A stretch of DNA of 64,000 nucleotides. Source: Cytophagales bacterium. Lineage in GTDB: Bacteria > Bacteroidota > Bacteroidia > Cytophagales > Spirosomataceae. The notes beneath the pieces were generated by a model. It was given only the letters and a program-made list of their open reading frames with translations. It ran no database searches and was not told where the DNA came from. Every line of letters begins with the position of its first letter. Within the stretch, counting starts at the first letter, position 1. The position numbers and the translations under genes were made by a program. Positions 42,587-50,602 of the stretch are shown here, piece after piece. The stretch lies in assembly GCA_013298865.1 (NCBI GenBank), contig JAAFJL010000003.1, positions 1-64,000 on the forward strand. The letters are read 5' to 3'.

Positions 42587-43381
42587 ATGAAAATGTCATT
42601 CGCATCCGTCTTAGTACTTGTGCTTGCACATGGTAGTTTGTTTGCTTCTTTAGGTCCAGTAAAAACTGGGACACTATCAGAAGAAGGTGTAGCCAGATAC
42701 TATGCTGCCAATTTGAAAGGAAAAATCACCGCACATGGTGAAAAATACGATGAATCCCAGCTAACGGCTTCTCACTCTAAACTTCCATTAAATACATTAG
42801 TGAAAGTAACCAATTTAGAAAATAACAAGAGTGTAGAAGTACGAATTAATGATCATTGTCGCTGCGAAGAAGAAGGGAAAATTATTAATCTTTCTCGTGA
42901 AGCGGCTTCAAAATTAGGAATGATAGCCAGTGGCGTTGCCAAGGTTCGCTTAGAAGTTGTTACGCCACCTGAAAGTGGAGTGGCTTCAACACGAGAAATA
43001 AATACGAAAGAAGAAAAAGATGTTACCCATGTAGGTGTTGGCACAGCCAAAGCAAGTCCTGCAACTGGTGGAACTTTGGAAACTAATTTAGAAATTAATA
43101 AATCTTATAATTCAACTTGGCAAGAGCAACATCCTAAAGGTTTTGGGGTTCAGGTAACATCATTGACCAACCTAAAAATGCTCCAAGATATTTGTGATGA
43201 ATTGATTAAGTTAGGCGTAAAAAAAGAAGAGATTTATATCCAGGTCGGACAGAAAGAAACGCAAAAAGTATTCAGATTAATGTTCGGAACTTTTTATACA
43301 AAAGAAGGAGCAAATGAAAGATTAGCTTGGCTTTCAGAGCAAGGCTACAAAGGAGTAATTCGCTCTCATTTGAATAATTAG
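42587..43381 (+). CDS. rlpA: RlpA-like septal ring protein with SPOR-like domain
   Basis: This 264-residue secreted protein has a signal peptide (about 1-20), a double-psi beta-barrel domain (about 30-125) with GVARYYAANLKGKITAHGEK and VRINDHCRCEEEGKIINLS, and a C-terminal SPOR-like domain (about 185-262, KGFGVQVTSLTNLKMLQDIC). RlpA cuts or binds denuded glycan strands at the division site. The Asp/His pair in INDHC matches active RlpA members (NDRGP in E. coli), but the DHCRC variant is notable. It is followed by a bidirectional terminator. Confidence 0.88.
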   Translation: MKMSFASVLVLVLAHGSLFASLGPVKTGTLSEEGVARYYAANLKGKITAHGEKYDESQLTASHSKLPLNTLVKVTNLENNKSVEVRINDHCRCEEEGKIINLSREAASKLGMIASGVAKVRLEVVTPPESGVASTREINTKEEKDVTHVGVGTAKASPATGGTLETNLEINKSYNSTWQEQHPKGFGVQVTSLTNLKMLQDICDELIKLGVKKEEIYIQVGQKETQKVFRLMFGTFYTKEGANERLAWLSEQGYKGVIRSHLNN

Positions 43382-43411
43382 AAGGGTTTTGTACTTATTT
43401 AGAACTAACAA

Positions 43412-43449
43412 AAAAAAGCCTGCAAATCAATTGATTTGCAGGCTTTTTT
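43412..43449. terminator. Bidirectional terminator between rlpA and rpsP
   Basis: A perfect palindrome, AAAAAAGCCTGCAAATCAA with its complement directly following, ends in T6. It serves the convergent rlpA and rpsP genes. Confidence 0.93.
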
Positions 43450-43470
43450 GGTACGAATAAGAAAATTGAA

Positions 43471-44121
43471 TTACTCAGCAGTTTCAGTTGATGCTTCCGC
43501 TACTGGAGCTTCAACAATTTCCGCTACAGCTTCAACTGCCTCAACTACTGGAGCTTCAACAACTTCTGCTACAGCTTCAACTGCCTCTGCTACTGGAGCT
43601 TCAACAACTTCTGCTACTGCTTCAACCGCCTCTGCTACTGGAGCTTCCTCAACTTCTTCTTCTACTTGATTTTTCTTAGCAATTGCTGCTGCACGAGTTT
43701 CATTAACCTTAGTTTCATTTGCCAAACGTGCATTTCTGTCAGCTTTTTCTTTAGAAGATAAACCTTCTACTTTACTTGCTACTTTACCGTCTTTAACCGT
43801 CTTCCAACCTTCAAATTTCGAGTCAGCTATTTCCTGAGAAATAGCACCTTTATTTACACCTACTTGTAAGTGTTTCTTCAATAAAACACCTTTGTAAGAT
43901 AATATTGCACGAGCAGTATCAGTTGGTTGAGCCCCGTTCATTACCCATTTCAACGCTTGATTTTCGTTGATAGAAATTGTAGCAGGGTTTGTATTTGGAT
44001 TATAAGTTCCTAATTTCTCGATGAAACGACCGTCACGTGGAGCTCTTGAGTCTGCCACAACGATGTCGTACATTGCTAATTTTTTACGTCCACGACGTGC
44101 TAATCTGATTTTTACAGCCAT
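43471..44121 (-). CDS. rpsP: 30S ribosomal protein S16 with long acidic repeat tail
   Basis: The first 80 residues are normal S16 ([28 protein letters not shown]), which binds 16S rRNA and helps assemble the 30S platform. A charged extension follows (about 85-155), then tandem 15-residue repeats [15 protein letters not shown] at 159-173, 174-188, 189-203 and a partial copy to 210. Total length is 216 versus about 80-90 in most bacteria. Extended S16 is common in Bacteroidota, but the Glu/Ala/Val tandem part appears freshly expanded, as the DNA repeats of 45 bases are nearly identical. The tail is acidic, unlike the RNA-binding core. Confidence 0.95.
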   Translation of the reverse strand: MAVKIRLARRGRKKLAMYDIVVADSRAPRDGRFIEKLGTYNPNTNPATISINENQALKWVMNGAQPTDTARAILSYKGVLLKKHLQVGVNKGAISQEIADSKFEGWKTVKDGKVASKVEGLSSKEKADRNARLANETKVNETRAAAIAKKNQVEEEVEEAPVAEAVEAVAEVVEAPVAEAVEAVAEVVEAPVVEAVEAVAEIVEAPVAEASTETAE

Positions 44122-44240
44122 TGTAGTCTGAATTTGTGAAGGAACCCGTCCTTCGGTTACGTTGGTTTTATAAATTGGAGTGCAAAAATAGTGATTTTTA
44201 CTGACTTATCAAAAAGCGATTGGTAAATATTTGTAAAACA

Positions 44241-44274
44241 AAAATACCCACAAGATTTGCCTTGTGGGTATTTT
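44241..44274 (-). terminator. Terminator of rnpB
   Basis: AAAATACCCACAAG (44241-44254) pairs with CTTGTGGGTATTTT (44261-44274) over a 6-base loop. It lies directly downstream of the rnpB 3' end on the minus strand, upstream of the rpsP leader. Confidence 0.88.
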
Positions 44275-44277
44275 GTT

Positions 44278-44738
44278 ATTAAGCGATAAGCCGGGTTCTG
44301 TCAGAAAATTCATCAAATTACTTTGAATCAAATTCGTCTTATCATTTATCTCGACGCACCGTCACCGATACGCTCTATCAACCTACCCACTGACATCAGG
44401 CGAGCAGCCCTCTTTTTAGTTATCAGTTATCAAGAAACAGTTATCAGTTTTGCGGATGACCGTTTAACTGTTTACTGCTTACTGTTTACTGATAACTGTC
44501 TCGTCAGCCTATTTGGTTTTTCAACTCATGAGGTTTACAGCTGCCCTCGTTGTCACCAACGAGGCGGTAGGCTCTTACTCTACCTTTTCACCCTTACCTA
44601 AAAATAGGCGGTAATTTTCTGTTGCACTGGCTGTCACGGATTCGTCACCAAATACGTGCCTTCCCGTTAGGAAGCATGATGCTCTGTGTTGCCCAGACTT
44701 TCCTCCCTGATTGCTCAAGGCGATAAGATACTTAACTG
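44278..44738 (-). ncRNA. rnpB: RNase P RNA, type A, with internal repeat insertion
   Basis: This is the catalytic RNA that trims tRNA 5' leaders. On the minus strand the 5' part has GGAGGAAAGTCTGGGC (P4 and core), then AGGTAAGGGTGAAAAGGTAG and AGAGCCTACCGC, GGCAGCTGTAAACC, the conserved AACCAAATAGG, GGGTAGG (tRNA CCA-binding loop L15), AGATAAATGA and the 3' ACAGAACCCGGCTTATCG. P1 can form between GTTAAG at 44736-44731 and CTTAAT at 44283-44278. Between AACCAAATAGG and GGGTAGG, where E. coli has the short P15-P17 arm, there is an extra inverted heptamer array (44417-44498). Ends are approximate. Confidence 0.95.
44417..44498. repeat. Inverted heptamer array inserted in rnpB
   Basis: On the plus strand, five words TAGTTAT, CAGTTAT, CAAGAAA, CAGTTAT, CAGTTTT run in phase from 44417 to 44451; after a 12-base centre, TTAACTG, TTTACTG, CTTACTG, TTTACTG, ATAACTG run in phase from 44464 to 44498. 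ACAGTTATCAGT (44437-44448) and ACTGATAACTGT (44488-44499) are a perfect 12-bp inverted repeat, so the RNA would gain a long hairpin. The words match the free arrays at 16486 and 63582. Confidence 0.9.
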
Positions 44739-44873
44739 TCACAAAGGTAGTTTTTTTATGTGAAGTGACAAAGTGGCGAAGGCACAAAGGAACAGAGGTT
44801 CAAAAGCATAAAGTGGCAAAAAATCAGAATGGCAAAGGAGTAATTGAGTCAAGTGGTAAAGGCATATAAAATC

Positions 44874-44902
44874 AAAAGCCCTCGCTTTTGGCGAAGGCTT
44901 TT
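44874..44902. terminator. Candidate terminator AAAAGCCCTCGC hairpin
   Basis: AAAAGCCCTCGC (44874-44885) pairs with GCGAAGGCTTTT (44891-44902) with one wobble and a 5-base loop. It lies downstream of the DUF4403 gene (minus strand). The stretch 44755-44873 between it and rnpB holds degenerate AAAGTGGC-like words and no gene. Confidence 0.6.
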
Positions 44903-44909
44903 ACTCTCT

Positions 44910-44979
44910 CGAAAAACGAACAACGAACAGCGAAAAACGAAAATCGCACAACGAGTAACGAAAATCGAACAACGAAAAA
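44910..44979. repeat. Ten-unit heptamer array (CGAAAAA type)
   Basis: Exactly ten in-phase 7-base words run from 44910 to 44979: CGAAAAA, CGAACAA, CGAACAG, CGAAAAA, CGAAAAT, CGCACAA, CGAGTAA, CGAAAAT, CGAACAA, CGAAAAA. The last word ends at the base before the stop codon (CTA on plus strand) of the DUF4403 gene. The same words occur in the right arm of the array at 18343-18405. Confidence 0.92.
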
Positions 44980-46401
44980 CTACAATCCGTCAATTTGAAG
45001 GTTCATTTTTCCTTTGGCAAAAATTACTGCTATGATTGAGTTGGGAGTTAAATATACTTTATCAGGAGAAAGGCTCTCGATTTTTCCGTTCAATGTAACG
45101 CCTTTTGATACTTTGTTATTCGTCAAACTTGATTGAACTTGTCGCTTGATTTCGTCAATATTATTACCAATCGGGAAGGTCATAGCTTCTTTCATATTTT
45201 TCGTAAAAGCACCTTGGAACATCCAATTGGCAGTTTTTACCAATAAATTTTTGCTTTCTAAATCATAATCAAAGCCTTCCAAATAAATAGCTTGTTTTAC
45301 GGGGTCGTAGGTAGGAACGCCCTTGAAGAAAATATTTCCCTGAATACTCCCTTTCAGACCAGACTTAATCACCATTTTATCTTGTTGTCCATAAATATCA
45401 ATGCTTGTTACTTGTACATTATATTTCCCCTCTTTGAAAGAAAAATTTTGACCCACCAAAGTATCTGCTGTCAATTTTGATGCTTGGTCATGCGGAATTT
45501 CTGCAATAATTGCTACCTGAAAATCATCTGGAACAGTTGTAACTACCTTTAAATCAGGCACATCATTTACCATTTGCACTGTTGGTTTTGCTCCTGTAAC
45601 TGTTTCTGTATAGGCTTTTATGGCGATGGTAGCTTTTACCTTATTATTGGCTGTAACCAATGGTGTCATTTGTAATTCTACGGGAGAAACTTTCAACCAA
45701 GTTTTGTATTTTTCAGACATTAAATAAGGCTGCATGGCGGTATTCCAAGCCTGAATCACGTATTTCTTGATTTCTACATTTTTACGAACAGCTTCATCCA
45801 AAGATTTTAAAATCACATCTTGTTTAGAATTTAGGGCTTTTTCGACCAAACCAGCCACTGAAATTTCTACACCAGCTAAACGAATAGTTGGTTTCTTTAC
45901 CCATTCATAACCAATCGGAAAAGATTGTACATTGGCTTGCCAATTGGGTGCAATTGAAAATTTTGAACCAAATTTTACGTTAAAATCAAAGGTCAATTCT
46001 TGCGGAGGAATCGACATTCCCATTACTTTATAACCAACTTTTGCCCAAACTTTTAGTGGAACATTAAAGGTGAAAGTCTCATTCTGAGCAGACACTGTAA
46101 TGGTTTCACGCTTCCAGACTTTACACATAAAATTGTCGTAATTATTGTCGTCCATGCTATTATCTTCAAAAAGAAGGTCTTTCAAATTAGCATTAATTTG
46201 GCGTTCAACATCTGGCATTGTAATCTCAAAAGGCACACTGATAGTCGAAAGATGTTTTTCCACTTGCTTGATTTTATATTGATACGATTCTTGTGGTGCT
46301 TTCGGGTCGGTAGTAGTTGTAGCTACGGTTGCAGAACTCGAACAGCTTTGTAACCAGATAGTTAAAGGGAACAGAATGACTAAGGATGCTATTTTTTTCA
46401 T
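44980..46401 (-). CDS. DUF4403 family lipoprotein
   Basis: This 473-residue protein has a lipoprotein signal (MKKIASLVILFPLTIWLQSC, lipid Cys20). The body follows the DUF4403 pattern: STISVPFEITMPDVERQINANL near the start, a repeated TULIP-like beta/helix layout, and a final VKTANWMFQGAFTKNMKEAM region. TULIP-like proteins bind lipids, so an envelope lipid role is possible (inference). The frame is open to 46476, overlapping the HAD stop by 4 bases, but that extension is encoded by AT-rich repeat words, and the signal peptide supports 46401. Confidence 0.88.
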   Translation of the reverse strand: MKKIASLVILFPLTIWLQSCSSSATVATTTTDPKAPQESYQYKIKQVEKHLSTISVPFEITMPDVERQINANLKDLLFEDNSMDDNNYDNFMCKVWKRETITVSAQNETFTFNVPLKVWAKVGYKVMGMSIPPQELTFDFNVKFGSKFSIAPNWQANVQSFPIGYEWVKKPTIRLAGVEISVAGLVEKALNSKQDVILKSLDEAVRKNVEIKKYVIQAWNTAMQPYLMSEKYKTWLKVSPVELQMTPLVTANNKVKATIAIKAYTETVTGAKPTVQMVNDVPDLKVVTTVPDDFQVAIIAEIPHDQASKLTADTLVGQNFSFKEGKYNVQVTSIDIYGQQDKMVIKSGLKGSIQGNIFFKGVPTYDPVKQAIYLEGFDYDLESKNLLVKTANWMFQGAFTKNMKEAMTFPIGNNIDEIKRQVQSSLTNNKVSKGVTLNGKIESLSPDKVYLTPNSIIAVIFAKGKMNLQIDGL

Positions 46402-46472
46402 AGAAAAAATACTGATTTGGAAATTTTGAAATGAGTTAATTTGAAAATTAATGAGAATTGATGCAGGAAAAT

Positions 46473-47135
46473 TCAACTTTCTTCAAAAAGTGCTTTCATC
46501 CTAGAGAAGTTGATGTCTGAAATTTTATCAATAATTACATCAGCTTTTGATAAGTCTTGATTTCCAGAGTTGACATTCCTAAAACCAATACATTTCATTC
46601 CAGCACTTTTTGCGGCAATTGTTCCACTTCGGGAATCTTCTATTATAATGCATTCTGAGGGATTTACTTTCAATAATTCTGAAGATTTCAAGAAAACATC
46701 AGGCTCTGGTTTGCTTTTTTCAACTTCTTCTCCACTAATCCAATTGTCAAAATAGTCGGAGATTTCTAATTTCTTAATGACGGCTTCAATGAAAATTCTT
46801 GGCGAAGACGATGCTATTCCGATGGGAATATTATTGTTTTTTATTTCGACTAAAAGCTCCTTTATTCCGTTGATTGCCTGATAGTTACTTTCTGCTAAAA
46901 ACTTCAATTTAGTAGTCAATTGCAAGTCTATCAATTCTTCAATGCTCTTTTCTATGGAATATTCGCTTTTTATGATTTTCCACATAGCAGGGTTTGTGTA
47001 ACCCACAAATCTTTCTAAGTAATGCTCTGATTTATTGATATTTAGCATACGCAAGACCATTAAATCTACTTCAAAATGCAAGGGTTCGCTATCAATTAAA
47101 ACGCCGTCCATGTCAAATATTACAGCTTTTAACAT
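46473..47135 (-). CDS. HAD family phosphatase (beta-phosphoglucomutase-like)
   Basis: This 220-residue HAD hydrolase has motif I DMDGVLIDSEP (catalytic Asp about 8 and 10), motif II SSS in GIASSSPR, motif III KSKPEPDVFL and motif IV IIEDSRSGTIAAKSAGM. The helical cap after motif I is C1 type, as in sugar-phosphate phosphatases and beta-phosphoglucomutase. Substrate is unknown. It lies upstream of the DUF4403 gene on the same strand. Confidence 0.92.
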   Translation of the reverse strand: MLKAVIFDMDGVLIDSEPLHFEVDLMVLRMLNINKSEHYLERFVGYTNPAMWKIIKSEYSIEKSIEELIDLQLTTKLKFLAESNYQAINGIKELLVEIKNNNIPIGIASSSPRIFIEAVIKKLEISDYFDNWISGEEVEKSKPEPDVFLKSSELLKVNPSECIIIEDSRSGTIAAKSAGMKCIGFRNVNSGNQDLSKADVIIDKISDINFSRMKALFEES

Positions 47136-47163
47136 TCAATTTTAAATTTAAGATTTGCTTTAT

Positions 47164-47195
47164 ATTCATTCATTCATTCATTCATTCATTCATTC
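47164..47195. repeat. (ATTC)8 tetranucleotide tract
   Basis: Eight perfect ATTC units lie between the HAD gene start and the fusion gene stop. A tract like this is prone to slippage. Being outside coding sequence it would change only the spacing to the HAD promoter. Confidence 0.9.
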
Positions 47196-47220
47196 GCACA
47201 TTCTCTCATTCATAAAACCC

Positions 47221-49257
47221 CTACTTCATAATATTTCTCTTGTTCAGTGCTTCTTGATATATGGCGGCGTTTTTCAAGTGGTCTGAATAAGTAACAGCAA
47301 AATTATGATAGCCCGAAAAATCCTCTTTCGCACAGAAATACATAAACTCATGTTTTTCGTAGTTCAAGACTGCATCAATTGAAGTCAAATCTGGCAAATT
47401 GATAGGTCCAGGCGGCAAACCGACAACCTTATAAGTATTGTATGGCGAATCAATTTGCAACAAAGCCTTTGTCACTCTTTTTATCGTAAAATCCTGATGG
47501 GCAAAAATCACCGTTGGGTCTGCACCTAAAGGCATAGCATCACGGAGGCGGTTCATATACACACCTGCAACCCGTGGTTTTTCATCAGCTTTTTTTGTTT
47601 CTCCTTCCACAATTGAAGCCATAATTTGAGCTTTGATTGGGTCAAGTCCTATTTCTTGTGCTTTCTTTTTACGCTCGTCTGTCCAGAAACGTTCGTATTC
47701 AGATTTCATTCTGTCTAACACTTTTTCTGGCTTAGAATTCCAATACATTTCATACGTATTGGGTAGAAACATACACATGAAAGTTTCTTTCGTGAAACCG
47801 TATTTCTGAGCAATCACCTCAGAATCAAGTAGTTCTTGAAATCTTGTTGAGTCGAAAGTGAATTTATTGCCAATTTTATGCACCAAATCTTTTTTGAGAC
47901 GAACGTTATTGAAAGTCAATTTTACAGCATCTTGGTCGCCACTTCTGAGTTTTTTGATGAGTTCATAATTCCCCATCTTAGCCGTTATTTTATACCGACC
48001 AGGTTTTACGGCTTCTTTATATTTCAAGAATTTCGCCAAGAACTTAAACGAAAGTTCGTCTTCTACTATTTTGTTGGTACTTAAAGAATCCCAAACGGTC
48101 TCAAAATTTGCTCCTTCTGGAATAAGTAGATAGAAACTTTTTTCTTTATCAACTTTGAAATTTGGCGTTTTGGCAACTTGCCAGATATAATAAGAAAACA
48201 TTGCTGCAAAAAAAGACACAGCCAAAATCAAATAACGAACTAATTTATTTTTAACCATTTTTATTGGAGTTTTATGAGGGAATTCACGTTCGGGGTCTCC
48301 AGGAATTAAAACCGATTGTCCTTCTATGGCAGGGGCAGCCCTGAAACGGTTTATCCACTTGTCCATATCTTGCTTAAAATCATCAGCAGGACGGAAGCCA
48401 TCAATACGCATTGCACCCAAAAAATGCCCCGTTCCTTTACCTACTTGTTCTCCAGCAGCCATAAATCCTGCGGTGGCAAAAGGAGGAACCCAAGGTCCAA
48501 AGTTTGCCCCAGACAACACGCCAGACAAAATATCAACAATAGCTCCCATGCCATAACCTTTGTGCGAACCATGTTCACGGTCGCCACCAACGGGCAATAA
48601 TGCCCCTCCGTTTTTCACGGCATTGGCATCATCAGTTGGGTTTCCGTCTTTGTCTTGTACCCAACCCAAAGGAGCAGGCGAACCTTTTCTTTGTAAAATT
48701 TCCATTTTGCCATAAGCCACCGCCGTAGTGGCAAAATCTGCAACAAAGGGTGGATTTTCCTTCGCAGGAATCGCTAATGCAATGGGGTTAGTACCCAATA
48801 ATTTTTCTTTTGAAAACGTAGGTGTTACCAATGGAGCGGCGTTGGTCATTGCCCAACCAATCATATCATTTTCCAGAGCCATCATAGCATGAAAACCAGC
48901 AATGCCAAAATGGTTTGAATTTTGCACTGAAATCCAACCAGAGCCTACTGCATTGGCTTTTTGCATGGCAATTTGCATAGCTTTTGGTGCAACTACTAAT
49001 CCCAAACCTTTATCGCCATCAACCACGGCAGTCGAGGGGCTTTCATGAATAATTTTAATTTCAGGTTTTGGATTCAATCTTCCATTATCGTAAAGTCGTA
49101 CATAACCCACCAAACGAGCGATTCCATGAGAATCGACACCCCGTAAATCAGCAGAAATCAAGACTGACGATGCCAACTGAGCGTCATCGTCTGGGCAACC
49201 AATTGAAAGAAAAACTTGTTTAATAAATGCTTGGAGATATTGGTAATCGTAGGTCAT
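47221..49257 (-). CDS. Ldh2-family dehydrogenase fused to MltG endolytic transglycosylase
   Basis: This 678-residue reading frame joins two unrelated enzymes. Residues 1-325 are a malate/L-lactate dehydrogenase (Ldh2/YlbC family): DLRGVDSHGIARLVGYV with catalytic His44, QNSNHFGIAGFHA with His116, and the late GDREHGSHKGYGMGAIVDILSG. It breaks off at LIPGDPERE, lacking the last 25-30 residues of the family. Residues 334-678 are a full-length MltG (345 residues), beginning with its own Met334 (ATG at 48258), a membrane helix, and ASIVEGETKKADEKPRVAGVYMNRL with catalytic Glu551 (E218 in MltG numbering). MltG cuts nascent glycan strands at the inner membrane. Topology works: dehydrogenase in the cytoplasm, MltG outside. 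Internal start at 48258 may also make free MltG. Confidence 0.88.
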   Translation of the reverse strand: MTYDYQYLQAFIKQVFLSIGCPDDDAQLASSVLISADLRGVDSHGIARLVGYVRLYDNGRLNPKPEIKIIHESPSTAVVDGDKGLGLVVAPKAMQIAMQKANAVGSGWISVQNSNHFGIAGFHAMMALENDMIGWAMTNAAPLVTPTFSKEKLLGTNPIALAIPAKENPPFVADFATTAVAYGKMEILQRKGSPAPLGWVQDKDGNPTDDANAVKNGGALLPVGGDREHGSHKGYGMGAIVDILSGVLSGANFGPWVPPFATAGFMAAGEQVGKGTGHFLGAMRIDGFRPADDFKQDMDKWINRFRAAPAIEGQSVLIPGDPEREFPHKTPIKMVKNKLVRYLILAVSFFAAMFSYYIWQVAKTPNFKVDKEKSFYLLIPEGANFETVWDSLSTNKIVEDELSFKFLAKFLKYKEAVKPGRYKITAKMGNYELIKKLRSGDQDAVKLTFNNVRLKKDLVHKIGNKFTFDSTRFQELLDSEVIAQKYGFTKETFMCMFLPNTYEMYWNSKPEKVLDRMKSEYERFWTDERKKKAQEIGLDPIKAQIMASIVEGETKKADEKPRVAGVYMNRLRDAMPLGADPTVIFAHQDFTIKRVTKALLQIDSPYNTYKVVGLPPGPINLPDLTSIDAVLNYEKHEFMYFCAKEDFSGYHNFAVTYSDHLKNAAIYQEALNKRNIMK

Positions 49258-49410
49258 TTAACAATTTGAAAGTTTACATTTTCTAAAAAAATAATAGTGC
49301 AAATATACAAAATCATCATCGGATAGAGTTTATTTGTGTATATTACATTTGTATTAATAACCAACCATAAAAAATATATTTTTAGCTAACTAATTGTTAT
49401 TCAGTGTGAT

Positions 49411-49848
49411 ATGAAGATAATAATTATTTTTTCTATTTTTTTTGTGGAGGTAATTTCTTCTACTTGCCTCAAAACGTATGCTCAGAAAGGTACGCAAATT
49501 GATACGTTGAGGATTTCTTCTGAAAAGAAAAAGAAACTGACAATTCGGCGAGATAAAATTTCTGGACAGAATTTCAAAAAAATTGAAGGTTCAAAAATGG
49601 CGGAATATCATGCGTATAGATTCACGATAAGGAATCCTCGTTACCGCAAACTTGATTTTAGTTTCGAGCAAAGAATTCCTATTTCAAAAAATAAAATTGA
49701 AGTAGAATTATTAGAAAGTTCTGAAGCAGATATTGATGCCCAGAGAGGAAAACTTATCTGGAATCTGAAACTGAAAGCAAAAGAAGAACGTATTATAGAA
49801 ATAAAATATATTGTGCGGTATCCGTATCATACAAAAACTATCAGTTAG
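49411..49848 (+). CDS. Short secreted protein with DUF4139 C-terminal part
   Basis: This 145-residue protein has a signal peptide (cleaved before QKGTQIDTL) followed by only the end of a DUF4139 domain: HAYRFTIRNPRYRKLDFSFEQRIPISKNKIEVELLE and GKLIWNLKLKAKEERIIEIKYIVRYP. Full-length DUF4139 proteins exceed 500 residues. It has an intact signal and start, so it may be a mini-paralogue rather than a simple fragment. Function is unknown. Confidence 0.72.
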   Translation: MKIIIIFSIFFVEVISSTCLKTYAQKGTQIDTLRISSEKKKKLTIRRDKISGQNFKKIEGSKMAEYHAYRFTIRNPRYRKLDFSFEQRIPISKNKIEVELLESSEADIDAQRGKLIWNLKLKAKEERIIEIKYIVRYPYHTKTIS

Positions 49849-49884
49849 GAGAGACTGATTGATAAACTTACTTTATTATTTGGA

Positions 49885-50463
49885 ATGAATTTTAAAAACC
49901 TTACATCACAACTTTTTGGATATTTTGTAAAAGGGCTACTGCTTTTAGCTCCATTCTATATTACTGCCTACATTATTTACAATATCCTTGATTCTTTGGA
50001 TAGCCATTTCTACTTTTTTGTTAGAGGAACGGGCTTAGTTATCATGGTGGCAATCATTATGTTGGTGGGCTTTTTGGGTTCTACTTTTATCACGGTTCCT
50101 GTGGTTAGAATTTTTGAAGAAGCTATTTCAAATCTTCCTTTAGTTAGACTTATCTATTTCTCTCTCAAGGATTTAGTGCAGGCTTTTGTGGGCGACAAAA
50201 AGAAATTTAACCAACCAGTGGTCATTGTTTTGAACAAAGAAAATGGTATCAAAAAAATCGGATTTATTACCCAAAATGATTTATCTTTTTTAAATTTGGA
50301 TGCTTCTGTGATGGTCTATTGCCCACATTCGTATGCTTTTTCTGGTGAAATGTTCATTGTCCCTTCCGAAAGCATAACGCCATTAAACATACCAACTTCC
50401 GATGTAATGAAAATGATAATTTCTGGTGGTGTTTCCTTGACACAAGAAAATACACCATCGTGA
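49885..50463 (+). CDS. DUF502 family membrane protein
   Basis: This 192-residue protein has two membrane helices (about 15-35 and 50-72) then a soluble domain. GYFVKGLLLLAPFYITAYIIY, FLGSTFITVPVVRIFEEAIS and LPLVRLIYFSLKDLVQAF are DUF502 hallmarks. The related COV (continuous vascular ring) proteins of plants share the fold; bacterial function is unknown. It follows the DUF4139-like gene by 36 bases. Confidence 0.92.
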   Translation: MNFKNLTSQLFGYFVKGLLLLAPFYITAYIIYNILDSLDSHFYFFVRGTGLVIMVAIIMLVGFLGSTFITVPVVRIFEEAISNLPLVRLIYFSLKDLVQAFVGDKKKFNQPVVIVLNKENGIKKIGFITQNDLSFLNLDASVMVYCPHSYAFSGEMFIVPSESITPLNIPTSDVMKMIISGGVSLTQENTPS

Positions 50464-50470
50464 TTGTAAA

Positions 50471-50571
50471 TAGAGACGTTTCATGAAACGTCTTAACCGA
50501 CACAAAACAGAAATATTTAAAATTTGGTACGTAAATATTTGAGAATGAAGACGTTTCATGAAACGTCTCTA
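50471..50571. repeat. Paired palindromes AGACGTTTCATGAAACGTCT
   Basis: A perfect 20-bp palindrome occurs at 50474-50493 and again at 50549-50568. With flanks, the whole is an inverted repeat (TAGAGACG... at 50471 and ...CGTCTCTA at 50571). The 55-base centre is AT-rich. It is a dispersed-element candidate in the spacer between the DUF502 and lipoprotein genes. Confidence 0.88.
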
Positions 50572-50602
50572 CCTAAAAAAAAACTAGATTAACTGCCCTC
50601 GA

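Noticed and set aside
43436-43679. Ser/Thr/Ala-rich and Leu/Gln-rich frames opposite the rpsP tail
   Set aside because: They are antisense shadows of the 45-base repeats encoding the S16 acidic tail.
44323-44787. Reading frames on both strands in the rnpB region
   Set aside because: The sequence is RNase P RNA; the frames are chance openings within a structured RNA gene.
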